DNA from: Cytobacillus oceanisediminis
GTDB taxonomy: Bacteria; Bacillota; Bacilli; Bacillales; Cytobacillaceae
Direction of reading: 5' to 3'
Length of the DNA: 64,000 nt
Assembly (NCBI RefSeq): GCF_022811925.1
Contig: NZ_CP065511.1
Coordinates: 3,961,501 to 4,025,500 of the forward strand
Shown here: positions 32,427 to 42,293 of the stretch, one piece after another
Layout: each line of letters opens with the position of its first letter
Position numbering within the stretch: the stretch's first letter is position 1
Made by a program: the position numbers and the translations under genes
The notes under the pieces: model-generated
Told to the model about the DNA's origin: nothing
The model's database searches: none
Seen by the model: the letters and a program-made list of their open reading frames with translations, nothing else

Positions 32427-33758
32427 TTATGTGCAGCATTCACCTATTACTTCTTCTAGTACGGTTAATCCTTCATTGAGCTGTTCATTGGTTGTAATAA
32501 GCGGAGTGAGCAGGCGAATGATATTCCCATAGAGGCCTGCACTCATAACAATGAGGCCGCGCTTGTGCGCTTTTGACAGGACTTCCTGAACAATTTCCTT
32601 ATTGGGTTCCTTTGTATCCTGATCTTTAACAAATTCAATGGCACACATTGCCCCTAAAGAGCGAACTTCACCCACTTGCTTATATTTTAAAGGAAGATCT
32701 GAAAATTTTTCAGTAAAAAGGCTTCCGATTTCATTTGCCCTTCCTAATAATCCTTCTTCCTCAATTGTTCGAATCACTTCTAATGCGGCTACACAACCGA
32801 GCGGACTGCCTCCATAAGTTCCGCCAATTTCACCGATATTCGGTGAATCCATTATGTCAGCCCTGCCAGTTACAGCACTGATCGGCAATCCGGCACCGAT
32901 CGATTTTGACATCGTAATAAGATCCGGCACAACATCATAATGCTCCATGGCAAACATTTTGCCAGTCCTGCCAAATCCCGTCTGTACCTCATCAGCGATA
33001 AAGAGGATTCCATGTTTTTCACAAAGCTGTTTTACACCTTTTACAAAACGTGAAGACGGCATAACGAAACCGCCCTCACCCTGTACAGGCTCCATAATGA
33101 CAGCAGCAATTTCTTCAGGAGGCACCTCGCTGAGAAAAAAAGTTTCGAATCTCTTAAATAAGGCAAGATCATAATCTTTATCCTTCAAACCCTCACTGCG
33201 GTAATAATAAGGATAAGGCCATTTATATGTTTCAGGCGCAAATGGCCCGAATTCATATTTATATGGTTTAACCTTGCTCGTTAAACTCATGGACATATAG
33301 GTACGGCCATGAAAACCCCGTTCAAATGATATGATTCCTTTTCTGCCGGTATATTTCCTTGCTATCTTAACGGCATTTTCTACTGCCTCTGCGCCGGTGC
33401 TTAAAAAGAATGTTTTTTTGCTGTGATTTCCGGGTGTAATGCTGTTGAGTTTTTCTGCCAGCTTAATATAAGGCTCATACATCATGACATGAAAGCATGG
33501 ATGAAGATATTTGTCAATTTGGGCATGCAGGGCTTCTACAACCCTTGGCGGGCAGTGGCCAACATTTAGTGTTCCGATTGCCCCGGCAAAATCTAGAAAA
33601 GTATTTCCGTCTATATCTGTCAGAAGTGCTCCATCCCCCTTATCCGCAAATGTCTGCATCGTGTTAAATGGTCCCTTTGGCACATTCTGCTCTTTTTTAG
33701 CCAATAATTCCTTCGCTCTCGGTCCCGGTATCTCCGTTCTTATTTTAATTGATCCCAT
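32427..33758 (-). CDS. gabT: 4-aminobutyrate aminotransferase GabT
   Basis: A 443-residue class III PLP aminotransferase. STGAEAVENAVKIARKYTGR, the aspartate motif FIADEVQTGFGRTG, the PLP lysine in ITMSKSIGAGLP and GGTYGGSPLGCVAALEV are all present, and the pattern fits GabT (GABA plus 2-oxoglutarate to succinic semialdehyde plus glutamate). Three ATGs in a row follow AGAGGGG; the third (33758) has the best spacing. It lies between the YodQ-like and aldehyde dehydrogenase genes. The B. subtilis yod operon, as I recall it, has no gabT here. Confidence 0.88.
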   Translation of the reverse strand: MGSIKIRTEIPGPRAKELLAKKEQNVPKGPFNTMQTFADKGDGALLTDIDGNTFLDFAGAIGTLNVGHCPPRVVEALHAQIDKYLHPCFHVMMYEPYIKLAEKLNSITPGNHSKKTFFLSTGAEAVENAVKIARKYTGRKGIISFERGFHGRTYMSMSLTSKVKPYKYEFGPFAPETYKWPYPYYYRSEGLKDKDYDLALFKRFETFFLSEVPPEEIAAVIMEPVQGEGGFVMPSSRFVKGVKQLCEKHGILFIADEVQTGFGRTGKMFAMEHYDVVPDLITMSKSIGAGLPISAVTGRADIMDSPNIGEIGGTYGGSPLGCVAALEVIRTIEEEGLLGRANEIGSLFTEKFSDLPLKYKQVGEVRSLGAMCAIEFVKDQDTKEPNKEIVQEVLSKAHKRGLIVMSAGLYGNIIRLLTPLITTNEQLNEGLTVLEEVIGECCT

Positions 33759-33772
33759 CATCATTTCCCCTC

Positions 33773-35038
33773 TCACTGATTAGTGCCGCACCATTCCAGC
33801 ATTGCCAGAGCAATGATTTCAGCAGCTTCATAGACTTCCTGCAAGGAAATATATTCGTTAACATCATGGGCTGCTTCAGTTACACCGGGCCCGAAGACAA
33901 CTACAGGTGTATTCCCCACTTTGGATAATATGCCTCCATCCGTGCCCCAGGGTGATGCTTCAACTGCCGGCTGCATGCCTTTTACTTCTTCAAAAGACTC
34001 CGATAATACGGTCATTAGAGGGTGATCCTGTTCCAAATCACCAGGCAGCCAGCGTCCGCCGAACCATTCAACTTGAGGAGGGTTCTTTTTTAGCCACTCA
34101 TCATTTTGTGCTGCTTTCTTTAGACACTGCACCAGCTCTTTTTCCGCAGATTTCATTTCTTCATCTGGCGCCACTCCCATCCTCCCCTCTAAGATGGCAA
34201 TATCCGGCACTGAAGATGGCCATTCTCCGCTATTTATTTTTCCGATATTAATAGGGATCGGAATAGGAATCTTTGAATATAGCGGATCCTCAATTCTAAG
34301 GTTTCTTAATTTCTCAAGTTCCTGAAGCTTTGTCATCACTATCATGGCTTTTTCGATTGCATTGATACCTTCATATCGGGTTCCTCCATGAGCAGAACGC
34401 CCTTTGACTGTTATCCGGAACCACATTGAACCCTGCTGTTTTGGAAAAAGCTTCATATTTGTCGGTTCGGGAATGATTGCCCCGTCGGCTGTATAACCCC
34501 GGAGGACAGCAGCCAAAGTACCCGCCCCTCCACTTTCCTCTTCAATGACACTTTGGAATATCACATCTCCTTTAAGCTTGATTCCAAGCGTTATGATGGC
34601 TTCCATTGCAAGCAGGAGCGAGACTGTTCCCCCTTTCATATCCGTCGAACCCCGGCCATATAGTTTTCCATCTTCGATTCTTCCGCTAAATGGATCATGA
34701 TCCCAATCATTTCGGTCTCCCTCTGGAACAACATCAATATGGCCATTGAGGATAAGGGACCTTCCCCCGCCTGTTCCTTTCAAAGTAGCCACCACATTGG
34801 GATTTCCGGAAAAATCCTTTCTATCCGAACAAAAGGCAGGATGTTTGGTCAATTGCTCCTTTCCAATCTCCCAAATATCAAGGGATAGTCCAAGTTTGCG
34901 GCATTTTTCAATGATGACAGCCTGTGCACTGCTTTCTTTCCCACGGATGCTTCCTTCCTGGACCAGCTGCTGAAGAAGTCTTGTTCCCCTTTGCCTATTT
35001 TCTTCCAGCCACTGTTTAATCTTTGCATGAGCATTCAT
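33773..35038 (-). CDS. M20 family deacetylase, YodQ-like
   Basis: A 421-residue ArgE/DapE-type metallohydrolase. NGHIDVVPEGD provides the first zinc His and catalytic Asp, GRGSTDMKGG the bridging Asp, VIEEESGG the catalytic and metal Glu, and VVVFGPGVTEAAHDVNEY the last metal His. The middle (about 190-310) is the dimerisation domain. Relatives remove N-acetyl groups from acetylornithine or succinyl-DAP. In this operon a 4-acetamidobutyrate or N-acetyl-beta-lysine-derived substrate is likely. AAAGGAGTGAG precedes the ATG. Confidence 0.88.
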   Translation of the reverse strand: MNAHAKIKQWLEENRQRGTRLLQQLVQEGSIRGKESSAQAVIIEKCRKLGLSLDIWEIGKEQLTKHPAFCSDRKDFSGNPNVVATLKGTGGGRSLILNGHIDVVPEGDRNDWDHDPFSGRIEDGKLYGRGSTDMKGGTVSLLLAMEAIITLGIKLKGDVIFQSVIEEESGGAGTLAAVLRGYTADGAIIPEPTNMKLFPKQQGSMWFRITVKGRSAHGGTRYEGINAIEKAMIVMTKLQELEKLRNLRIEDPLYSKIPIPIPINIGKINSGEWPSSVPDIAILEGRMGVAPDEEMKSAEKELVQCLKKAAQNDEWLKKNPPQVEWFGGRWLPGDLEQDHPLMTVLSESFEEVKGMQPAVEASPWGTDGGILSKVGNTPVVVFGPGVTEAAHDVNEYISLQEVYEAAEIIALAMLEWCGTNQ

Positions 35039-35086
35039 ATTCTCACTCCTTTTTTGAGACCACAGCCAAACATAGGATACTATCTA

Positions 35087-35749
35087 TCAATTAATCACTC
35101 TCACATTCCCAGCAATTGTAAAACTGCAGCCGGTTTTCGCCCTGACTGCATTAACCGAGTGCGGCGCAAACAATTCAGTCAGTGTCAGACCATGATTTGT
35201 TATTTGAAAGACAGCCATCTCCGTAATAATCATGTCTACACAGCGGGCAGATGTAAGAGGCAGACTACACTCGTTCACAATTTTTGAATTTCCATACTTG
35301 TCTGTCTGGTTCATAAGGACAATTACTTTTTTGGCTTTTTGGGCAAGTTCCATTGCCCCGCCCATGCCAGGAACTTTTTTACCGGGCACAATCCAATTGG
35401 CCAGATCTCCCTTTTTACTCACCTGCAGGGAGCCAAGGATCGTCATATCAACTCTTCCTCTGCGTATCATCCCGAAGGCAATAGTACTGTCGCAATAAGA
35501 AGCACCTTTTACAACGGAAACCGGAAAACCGCCAGCATTACAGAGATTTTCATCTTCCTTCCCTTTCTCCGGACTTGGCCCCATACCTGTAATGCCATTT
35601 TCAGCATGAAACATCACTTTTGTCCCAGCTGGCAAATGATTGGGAACAAGCGAAGGGATTCCGATGCCGAGATTTACAATCATCCCGTTCTTTATTTCTT
35701 CAGCAGCACGTTTTGCAATGCGATCTCTGATTTCTACTCCCATGCCCAT
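35087..35749 (-). CDS. 3-oxoacid CoA-transferase subunit B, YodS-like
   Basis: A 220-residue family I CoA-transferase beta subunit. The glyoxylate/Glu active-site region reads MFHAENGITGMGP, with the Glu that forms the thioester intermediate. VVKGASYCDSTIAFGMIRRG and ANWIVPGKKVPGMGGAMEL are typical of the ScoB/AtoA group. It overlaps the subunit A gene by 16 bases. ATG at 35749 follows AAAGGAG by 10 bases; TTG at 35755 is the alternative. With subunit A it should move CoA onto a beta-keto acid. Confidence 0.88.
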   Translation of the reverse strand: MGMGVEIRDRIAKRAAEEIKNGMIVNLGIGIPSLVPNHLPAGTKVMFHAENGITGMGPSPEKGKEDENLCNAGGFPVSVVKGASYCDSTIAFGMIRRGRVDMTILGSLQVSKKGDLANWIVPGKKVPGMGGAMELAQKAKKVIVLMNQTDKYGNSKIVNECSLPLTSARCVDMIITEMAVFQITNHGLTLTELFAPHSVNAVRAKTGCSFTIAGNVRVIN

Positions 35750-36426
35750 TTCCAATTCACTCCTTTCGAAGGGACAATATAATCCACAAAAACCCCTGGT
35801 GTTATAATTTCATCAGGATCGAGGCTGCCAAGAGGGACGATTTCCTCCACTTCTGCAATGGTCATATCTCCTGCCATAGCAACAAGCGGGTTTGTGTTTC
35901 TCGCACTTTTGTCATAAATCAAGTTTCCGTAGGGATCAGCTTTTTTTGCAAAGACAATGGATATTTCAGCCGTTAGAGCCGATTCGACGAGATAATTTTT
36001 CCCACTCAAATTACATGTTTGTTTATTGCTGGTTACAATGTCATTATCAAGGCCAATATCGGAAAGAATGGCAGGGATGCCGACTCCCCCTGCACGGATT
36101 CTTTCTGCCAATATCCCCTGTGGTGAAAATTCCACTTCCATTTTCCCATCTGTCATTAATTGGCCGGCTACGGGATTTGAGCCAATATGGGAAGCAATCA
36201 TTTTTTTTGCCCTTCCCTGGCTGACCACTTTCCCGATGCCAATATGGGGAAAACCTGAATCATTGCCAATAAGCGTTAAGTCTTTGAATCCATTATCCAA
36301 AATGCCGTCAATAAGGGCAGGCGGGGTGCCAATTCCGCCGAATCCGCCAAACATAATGATCATGCCATCCCGAAAATGCTTCATTGCCTCATCAAGTTCA
36401 ATGATTTTGTTAAAAGTGTTTTCCAT
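35734..36426 (-). CDS. 3-oxoacid CoA-transferase subunit A, YodR-like
   Basis: A 230-residue CoA-transferase alpha subunit. MIIMFGGFGGIGTPPALIDGI is the CoA-binding glycine-rich signature, and SHIGSNP and GGVGIPA are conserved downstream. It works as a heteromer with the overlapping subunit B. The gene begins 2 bases after the aminotransferase stop, so the operon is tight. The substrate proposed from context is 3-oxo-6-acetamidohexanoate. Confidence 0.88.
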   Translation of the reverse strand: MENTFNKIIELDEAMKHFRDGMIIMFGGFGGIGTPPALIDGILDNGFKDLTLIGNDSGFPHIGIGKVVSQGRAKKMIASHIGSNPVAGQLMTDGKMEVEFSPQGILAERIRAGGVGIPAILSDIGLDNDIVTSNKQTCNLSGKNYLVESALTAEISIVFAKKADPYGNLIYDKSARNTNPLVAMAGDMTIAEVEEIVPLGSLDPDEIITPGVFVDYIVPSKGVNWKWAWE

Positions 36427-36428
36427 AT

Positions 36429-37787
36429 TTATTCAGCCTCTTCCTCAGCAAAGATCATGTGTTTTTCTGTGAAAATCTGTAAAGTTCTATCAAACCTTTT
36501 CACAAGATCATCAATTTCCCTTTTGGTAATGGTAAGCGGCGGTGCAATCAATACAGCATCTCCATCTGTGCCCGTTTTGCCTGCACCCGCAGGGTAAATA
36601 AGCAGTCCCTGTTCCTGAGCTTCCTGTATTAATCTCTGTGTCAGACTGAACCTTCTTGAAAACGGCTCTCTGGACAGATGATCTTTTACAAATTCAAGTC
36701 CGATCATTAGTCCTTTTCCTCTTACATCACCAATAAAAGAAAATTTGGATTGCAGTTTTGTCAACTTATTTCTCAAATACACACCTTTGCTATCCACTTC
36801 AGGAATGATGTTATTTTTCTCAATATACTCAAGCACTGCGAGAGAAACAGCGCAGGACTGAGGATTGGCACTCAAGGTATGGCCACTCATAATGCTCTTT
36901 GACCCTGCCAATATAGGCTTCATAACTTCATCGCTTACAAGGGCAGCCGCAATCGGTGCATACCCGGCTCCCATTCCTTTACCAAGTGCGACAATATCAG
37001 GTTTCACATTCCATTGCTCACAGGCAAGCATTGTCCCCGTTCTGCCAAAACCAGTCATAACCTCATCAGCAATAAATAAAATGTCATACCGGTCACAAAT
37101 TTCTTTTATTATCCGGTAGTAATCCTTTGGAGGGGTAATAGCACCCCCTGCAGCCCCAATGACTGGCTCTGCGATAAATGCTGCAATATTCTCTTGCCCT
37201 ATCCGTTTAATGACGGTTTCAAGTTCATGGGCACACAAATAACCGCATTCAGGCGCTTCTAGATTGTAGGGGCACCTATAGCAATATGGCGGATGAATGA
37301 CAGGAAAATCTTCAAGCAGCGGTATGAAGCGCGCCCTTCTGCCCGTATGACCTGACATCGATAAAGCACCCAGGGTTATGCCATGATAGCTCATCCACCT
37401 TGAAAGCACCTTTGTTTTTGTCTGAATGCCTTTTTCCTGCCAGTATTGAATCGCTATTTTCATAGCTGTTTCAGTGGCCTCAGACCCGCTGTTCACAAAA
37501 AAGCTCCAATTCAAGTCGCCAATCGCTGCTTCTGCTATTTTATGGGCAAGCTTTTCAGCTGCCCCGCTGGTAAATTGCGAACGATACACAAAAGAGACTT
37601 TCTTAGCCTGTTCATGCATTGCCTCAATGATTTCCTCAATACCATGGCCAATATTGGCTGTTATCGCACCAGACGATGCATCCAAATATTCCTTTCCGTC
37701 AGTATCATATAAATAGACGCCTCTGCCATAATCAATAACTGGATAATGTACATGAAGCATTGGCTTAATTAGGTTTGATTGTTCCAT
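36429..37787 (-). CDS. class III PLP aminotransferase, YodT-like
   Basis: A 452-residue fold type I aminotransferase, distinct from the GabT of the same operon. The Asp motif is FIADEVMTGFGRTG, the PLP Lys is in IVALGKGMGAGYAP, and an unusual Cys cluster PPYCYRCPYNLEAPECGYLC lies near residue 165. YodT is the first gene of the operon, after GGAGGGG. It probably removes the 3-amino group of N6-acetyl-beta-lysine to give the 3-oxo acid for the CoA-transferase. That reaction is inferred from operon order. Confidence 0.88.
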   Translation of the reverse strand: MEQSNLIKPMLHVHYPVIDYGRGVYLYDTDGKEYLDASSGAITANIGHGIEEIIEAMHEQAKKVSFVYRSQFTSGAAEKLAHKIAEAAIGDLNWSFFVNSGSEATETAMKIAIQYWQEKGIQTKTKVLSRWMSYHGITLGALSMSGHTGRRARFIPLLEDFPVIHPPYCYRCPYNLEAPECGYLCAHELETVIKRIGQENIAAFIAEPVIGAAGGAITPPKDYYRIIKEICDRYDILFIADEVMTGFGRTGTMLACEQWNVKPDIVALGKGMGAGYAPIAAALVSDEVMKPILAGSKSIMSGHTLSANPQSCAVSLAVLEYIEKNNIIPEVDSKGVYLRNKLTKLQSKFSFIGDVRGKGLMIGLEFVKDHLSREPFSRRFSLTQRLIQEAQEQGLLIYPAGAGKTGTDGDAVLIAPPLTITKREIDDLVKRFDRTLQIFTEKHMIFAEEEAE

Positions 37788-37965
37788 TTCAGAAACCCCT
37801 CCATTGTTATTCGTGCAAAAAAGCGTCTTGGGCTCTAAAGTTGAAGCAGAATTATAAAGTGTGACGCTATCTTCTGGGCCAATATATTAAAATATATGAA
37901 ATGACTTCCAAAATCTTTCTTAAAGAATATTCATATCCTTAAAATGAACCATTTGCAGGAATTAA

Positions 37966-37996
37966 AAAAACAGCCGGTGTAATAACGGCTGTTTGA
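37966..37996 (-). terminator. terminator of the TPR-C39 gene
   Basis: AAACAGCCG pairs with CGGCTGTTT, then TTTTTAA on the minus strand, separating the TPR gene from the yodT operon. Confidence 0.88.
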
Positions 37997-38000
37997 TTGG

Positions 38001-41000
38001 TTAAATAATGCTTTTTTTCAGGTTCATTAGATCAATGTCTTCCTCTGCAAGTTCTTGAAAATATCCTTCTTCATCATGATGAAAGACATACTCAAGTTCT
38101 TCTTCAGCTTCTTTCAATCTATTTAAGATTGAAAGATAGCAAGCTTTATTATATCTCGCTATCAAAAGGTCAGGATCAATTTCAAGCGCTTCCTCCATTA
38201 GTTTTAGTGATTTTTCAACATCCTTTATTTTATGAAAAGAAATAGCCAGTTCAATATATAAGGAAGTATCCTCGTTATGAACCTCTAATCCTTCTTCCAT
38301 AATCTCTATCGCTTCTTCATACCGTTTTCTTTTATTTAATAATTGTCCGTATCTAAAATGGGCCTCTTTTTCATACGGATTTTCTATTAACACCTTTCTA
38401 AAGATTGTTTCTGCCTGGGTGAATCGCATCCTGTGTGTAAATGCAACTGCCTTTAAGAGCATGAGATGTGTATCGTCCGGTTTTTCTTTTAAGCAGGCAT
38501 CCAGCAGTTTTATTGCTGTGTTCATCTCTGCCGCTTCCTCAATGGGATCATTCCCGCCCGCCATATGCATCTGTGCAAGCTGATAGGCTGTAATAAAATC
38601 CCAATCTTTTTCAAGAGAAGACTTCAGAACCTTTTTGGCATCCTCCTCAAGATTTACAGATTCATAGAATCCGGCAAGACCGATTGGTGCATTTTTATTA
38701 AGCGGATTATGTCTGATTGAGGATTCATATAAGTCGGCAATCACTCCAAACAAAGTGATTTGCTTTGTCTTTTCTCTCATCTTTTGAACAAACCTTCCAA
38801 TGAAGGAGGATTTTTGATCAGCTTCCCAATCCACACCGCTTGCATGCAGGGCCAATGCATCAGCTGCCTTTAAGAATACCTGGCTTTTTTCCGTTTTTTC
38901 AGTTCTAATTTTCCCGAGGAATGCCGGAAGGTGTATTATTTTATTGGTTTCGACAAATAGCACAATTAAAGTTTCATATAAGTCTTCATCATCCCAATAT
39001 TCTTTAATAAGTTCCTCCAGAAATTTCCTAGCCTCTTTATATTTCTTATTCTTTATAAGCAATTTTGAATAGTGATGTCTTAATTCAGCCAATTGAGAAT
39101 CCAGATTCAGGGCCTGCAAAAGACATTCCTCTTCCTTGATTCTGTCTCCTTCAGCTCCATAAGCATAAGCAAGGCTATCCAATCTCCATGTTTCCAGAAC
39201 TTCTCCCTGCATACGAATTAATCTTTCAATAAATCCCCGAAGCTCTTCCATGGATAGCAAGCTTGATAGATATTCAATATTAACTCTTAACGGAGCCTTA
39301 TCAATCAGCTTGAGCATATACTCTGTTTCCTTCAGTTCATTTCCCAAAATCCCATAGATTTGTGCGATGCGGCTATATGCCCCCTCTGTTTCAGGATCAA
39401 GATCAAGACATTTTCTTAATGCTTTAACCGCCAGTTCAAACTTTTCAAGTCTAAAATACGTTTCCCCCAGCCTGTAGTATGGAAAAGCTGTTTCATTTTT
39501 CCCGATGGCTCTTTTGTATAGGCTAATTGCTTCAGCATATCGCTCAGCACTTTCATATAAAGTGCCCGCATAGCATAGATAGTCAGTTTGGGAGCCTTCA
39601 CCAGCCTTTGCTTCCAGAAAAGCGATTGCACGATTCACGTAAGACGATTCTTCTACTATGTTTACATAAAGTTCCAGGGCTTCATCCATATTTTGATCAA
39701 CGTAGTTAAAACCTCTTTCAATTAAAGACATTCCTGCCTCCAGCAGGTGGGAATCCTTCAGGCCTTGTGCGAAGTCTGCAACCAGTTTGCCGCCATTTAT
39801 TAAAAATTCGCTATCCTTACAAAAACGTTCTGCATGTTGTCTTATAAATTCAGCTGCTTCATCAGGCCTCTTCGTTTCAGAGATAGCAAATGCATAACCT
39901 AGATAGGCAAAAACCTCATCAGGATTTTCTTCAATACAGGAGAAGTAAATACTCTCTGCTTTTTCATATTCCTCATGATCTTTGTAAAGATCACCCAAGC
40001 GAATTAGAATCTGCGGACTTCCTGATAACCCCACTCCTTTCATTAAAATCTCTTCGGCACGCATTTTGTCTTCAAATAAATATTCATAGCAGTCGGCAAG
40101 AGCCAGATATGGATAAGAATTTTCCGGATCCAGGCTGGCTGAAATCATATAGCCTCTTTCTGCTTTGCGGATTTTTCCTTCTGCCTGGTCAAGCTTCGCT
40201 CTCTCATACCATACATGCGAATCACAATGATCTTCACGAAGCAGCTGGCTGAATATCGAGCGTGCTTCATTGTACTTTTCCTGATCCGTAAGAATTATGG
40301 CATGATTTACTCTAATAAAGCGGTCTTGCTCATTTATATTTAGTGCAATGTCTGACATTTCTTTCGCATTTTCCGTCTCAGAATTATAGAGGAAGCATAG
40401 CGCAATATAACTCCAAATATAGTATTGATCCGGGTCAAGCTGAAGGGATTTTCTGAAAAAGCCGATCGCAAAATGGTTTTCATCCTTATACATCTGAATC
40501 CTTCCATTCAAATATTGGTATAATGGGCTGAAGGTTTTTCTATTGACAAGTGTTAAAATCTTTTCCGCTCGATCGATTTCGTTTAAACGTATATATGCCT
40601 GAGCTGCATGCAGCTTAAAAAAGTCAGACTCAGGAAAAATGGCAAGCAGCTTTTCGGAACATTGAATAATGAATTCTTTGTGTCTATCCCCGGAAAAAAA
40701 CTTTAATGTATATATGAGCGTATAAGGTTCATTCATTGAAGAAGATAAAAAGTCTGCCATAGCCGGTTCATTTTTCATTATGTCTTCTTCAACAATTTCC
40801 GAAAGGGAGTGAAGTTTCTTATAATACAGGTGCTCATCCATAGGCAGGAATTCAAGCTCCGCCTCTCTCTCTTTTGGCACTGCCGCAATCGACAAAGAAT
40901 TTGTATTAACAGCAAGCTTTTGGAACTCTTCATAAGGAACATACATTGTATCAAGAAAGTTTGGATCTTGTACCAAATAAAAGCCAAATCGTTCATCAAT

Positions 41001-42206
41001 CCCAATCATAACCTGCACATGTGAAGATGCCTCAAAGTCCACACTAAGGATGACGGGTATCCCCTGCTGCAATAATGCCTTATAACGCTCCTTATCACCT
41101 GTAAAGAAACGGCATGCGAAACCTTCTTTTTCAAGGTATTCCGCAGATGCAGACAGCTTTGAACCAGTCACATCAAAAATATGTTCAGCAATATCATCCT
41201 GAGTTTCCTTTTTTCCAAAATAAGAAAAGAGCATTTCAAAGCTGGCAGGCACACAGTAATTGCTTTTCTGTACAACTGGATTGATTGAGAGCTTTACTGC
41301 ATCACCTGTTTCAGAAAACCCCTTATCTCCTGAGAAAGGGCTGTCCTTCATTTTCTTCAGAGAGATAATGTGATGTAATTTTTCAAGTTCATTTTTTTGA
41401 TAGTAGGAAACAGCTATAAGATGTTCAAAATAGCGCTTATAACTGTGAAAAGGAACAAGTCGATCGAGCTCACTTATTTCTGATAGCATGTCCTCATGCA
41501 AGCCGAAATCCCTGTATCTGCGAATAAGCTCCAATCTTAATGCAGGCGCCTGCGGGTGGACTTCCATTCCCTCTTTAATCGTTTGAAGAGACTTTTCCCC
41601 TCCTCCATTTGATGCGTATAGATCTGATAACAAAAGATAACAAACAAGTCCCCGGTCTTCATCTCTCAGGCCAGCCGTTAAATGTGATTCTGCCTTTGCA
41701 CGGTCTCCTGTCTGCAGATAATAAAATCCAAGTTTATCCCAGATTGGCTTTTCGCTGATCTCCTCCATTTCAACGAGCCTCTTCACTGCTTCTTTTGTTC
41801 TTTTTAACTCAAGAAGGCTATGTACTTCTGTAAATAATGCACTTATTCTCAGCTCAGTGTCTGCTTCATGCGGCATCTTTTTCAAATATTCCGTTATAAT
41901 ATTATTTGCTTCCAGTGACCTGCCGCTGTCAATTAACTCATCGCAATACCAAATGGCGGTTTGAAGTGTTTTAAAACGCCTGTGTGCATAACGGGCAAGA
42001 AACCCGCTATATTGGTACATCAATCCACGGTCAAATAATCGTATGAGCAGCTTAAAATCATCAACTGAAGTTATTTTTGCTAATTTATTCTTAATAATTG
42101 AGAACTTTGATTTTTTCATATCTTCCAATTCATTAGCCAGAACTTTCAGCGCCTTTAAAAACTGCCTGTCTTCTGCCAGGCCTCTTAGATTTTTCAAAAT
42201 TTCCAT
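38001..42206 (-). CDS. giant TPR protein with embedded C39-like cysteine-protease domain
   Basis: About 1,401 residues. TPR-like helical repeats fill residues 1-290 and 470-1401 (units such as AKAESHLTAGLRDED, EKAESIYFSCIEENPDEVFAYLGYAFA, ELAVKALRKCLDLDPETEGAY). Between them lies a C39/papain-like domain: Gln-x4-Cys (QKSNYC, Cys at 318), His at 396 (SSHVQVMIGID) and Asp at 414 (VQDPN), all in correct order. No signal peptide or membrane segment, so the protein should be cytoplasmic. ATG at 42206 follows GAGGTG. No lantibiotic or transporter genes adjoin it. Substrate unknown. Confidence 0.85.
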   Translation of the reverse strand: MEILKNLRGLAEDRQFLKALKVLANELEDMKKSKFSIIKNKLAKITSVDDFKLLIRLFDRGLMYQYSGFLARYAHRRFKTLQTAIWYCDELIDSGRSLEANNIITEYLKKMPHEADTELRISALFTEVHSLLELKRTKEAVKRLVEMEEISEKPIWDKLGFYYLQTGDRAKAESHLTAGLRDEDRGLVCYLLLSDLYASNGGGEKSLQTIKEGMEVHPQAPALRLELIRRYRDFGLHEDMLSEISELDRLVPFHSYKRYFEHLIAVSYYQKNELEKLHHIISLKKMKDSPFSGDKGFSETGDAVKLSINPVVQKSNYCVPASFEMLFSYFGKKETQDDIAEHIFDVTGSKLSASAEYLEKEGFACRFFTGDKERYKALLQQGIPVILSVDFEASSHVQVMIGIDERFGFYLVQDPNFLDTMYVPYEEFQKLAVNTNSLSIAAVPKEREAELEFLPMDEHLYYKKLHSLSEIVEEDIMKNEPAMADFLSSSMNEPYTLIYTLKFFSGDRHKEFIIQCSEKLLAIFPESDFFKLHAAQAYIRLNEIDRAEKILTLVNRKTFSPLYQYLNGRIQMYKDENHFAIGFFRKSLQLDPDQYYIWSYIALCFLYNSETENAKEMSDIALNINEQDRFIRVNHAIILTDQEKYNEARSIFSQLLREDHCDSHVWYERAKLDQAEGKIRKAERGYMISASLDPENSYPYLALADCYEYLFEDKMRAEEILMKGVGLSGSPQILIRLGDLYKDHEEYEKAESIYFSCIEENPDEVFAYLGYAFAISETKRPDEAAEFIRQHAERFCKDSEFLINGGKLVADFAQGLKDSHLLEAGMSLIERGFNYVDQNMDEALELYVNIVEESSYVNRAIAFLEAKAGEGSQTDYLCYAGTLYESAERYAEAISLYKRAIGKNETAFPYYRLGETYFRLEKFELAVKALRKCLDLDPETEGAYSRIAQIYGILGNELKETEYMLKLIDKAPLRVNIEYLSSLLSMEELRGFIERLIRMQGEVLETWRLDSLAYAYGAEGDRIKEEECLLQALNLDSQLAELRHHYSKLLIKNKKYKEARKFLEELIKEYWDDEDLYETLIVLFVETNKIIHLPAFLGKIRTEKTEKSQVFLKAADALALHASGVDWEADQKSSFIGRFVQKMREKTKQITLFGVIADLYESSIRHNPLNKNAPIGLAGFYESVNLEEDAKKVLKSSLEKDWDFITAYQLAQMHMAGGNDPIEEAAEMNTAIKLLDACLKEKPDDTHLMLLKAVAFTHRMRFTQAETIFRKVLIENPYEKEAHFRYGQLLNKRKRYEEAIEIMEEGLEVHNEDTSLYIELAISFHKIKDVEKSLKLMEEALEIDPDLLIARYNKACYLSILNRLKEAEEELEYVFHHDEEGYFQELAEEDIDLMNLKKSII

Positions 42207-42293
42207 TCTGCACCTCATTTGGGTATGTTAGAAATATAATACAAACATTTACAGAGATTTACTACAGGAAATGGTTGTATTTTATTCTTCACA

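Noticed and set aside
37788..37965. Sigma-54, sigma-E or sigma-K promoter for the yodT operon
   Set aside because: TGCAA at 37814 lacks the paired GG at the right distance, and no CATAnnnTA match with a -35 was found.
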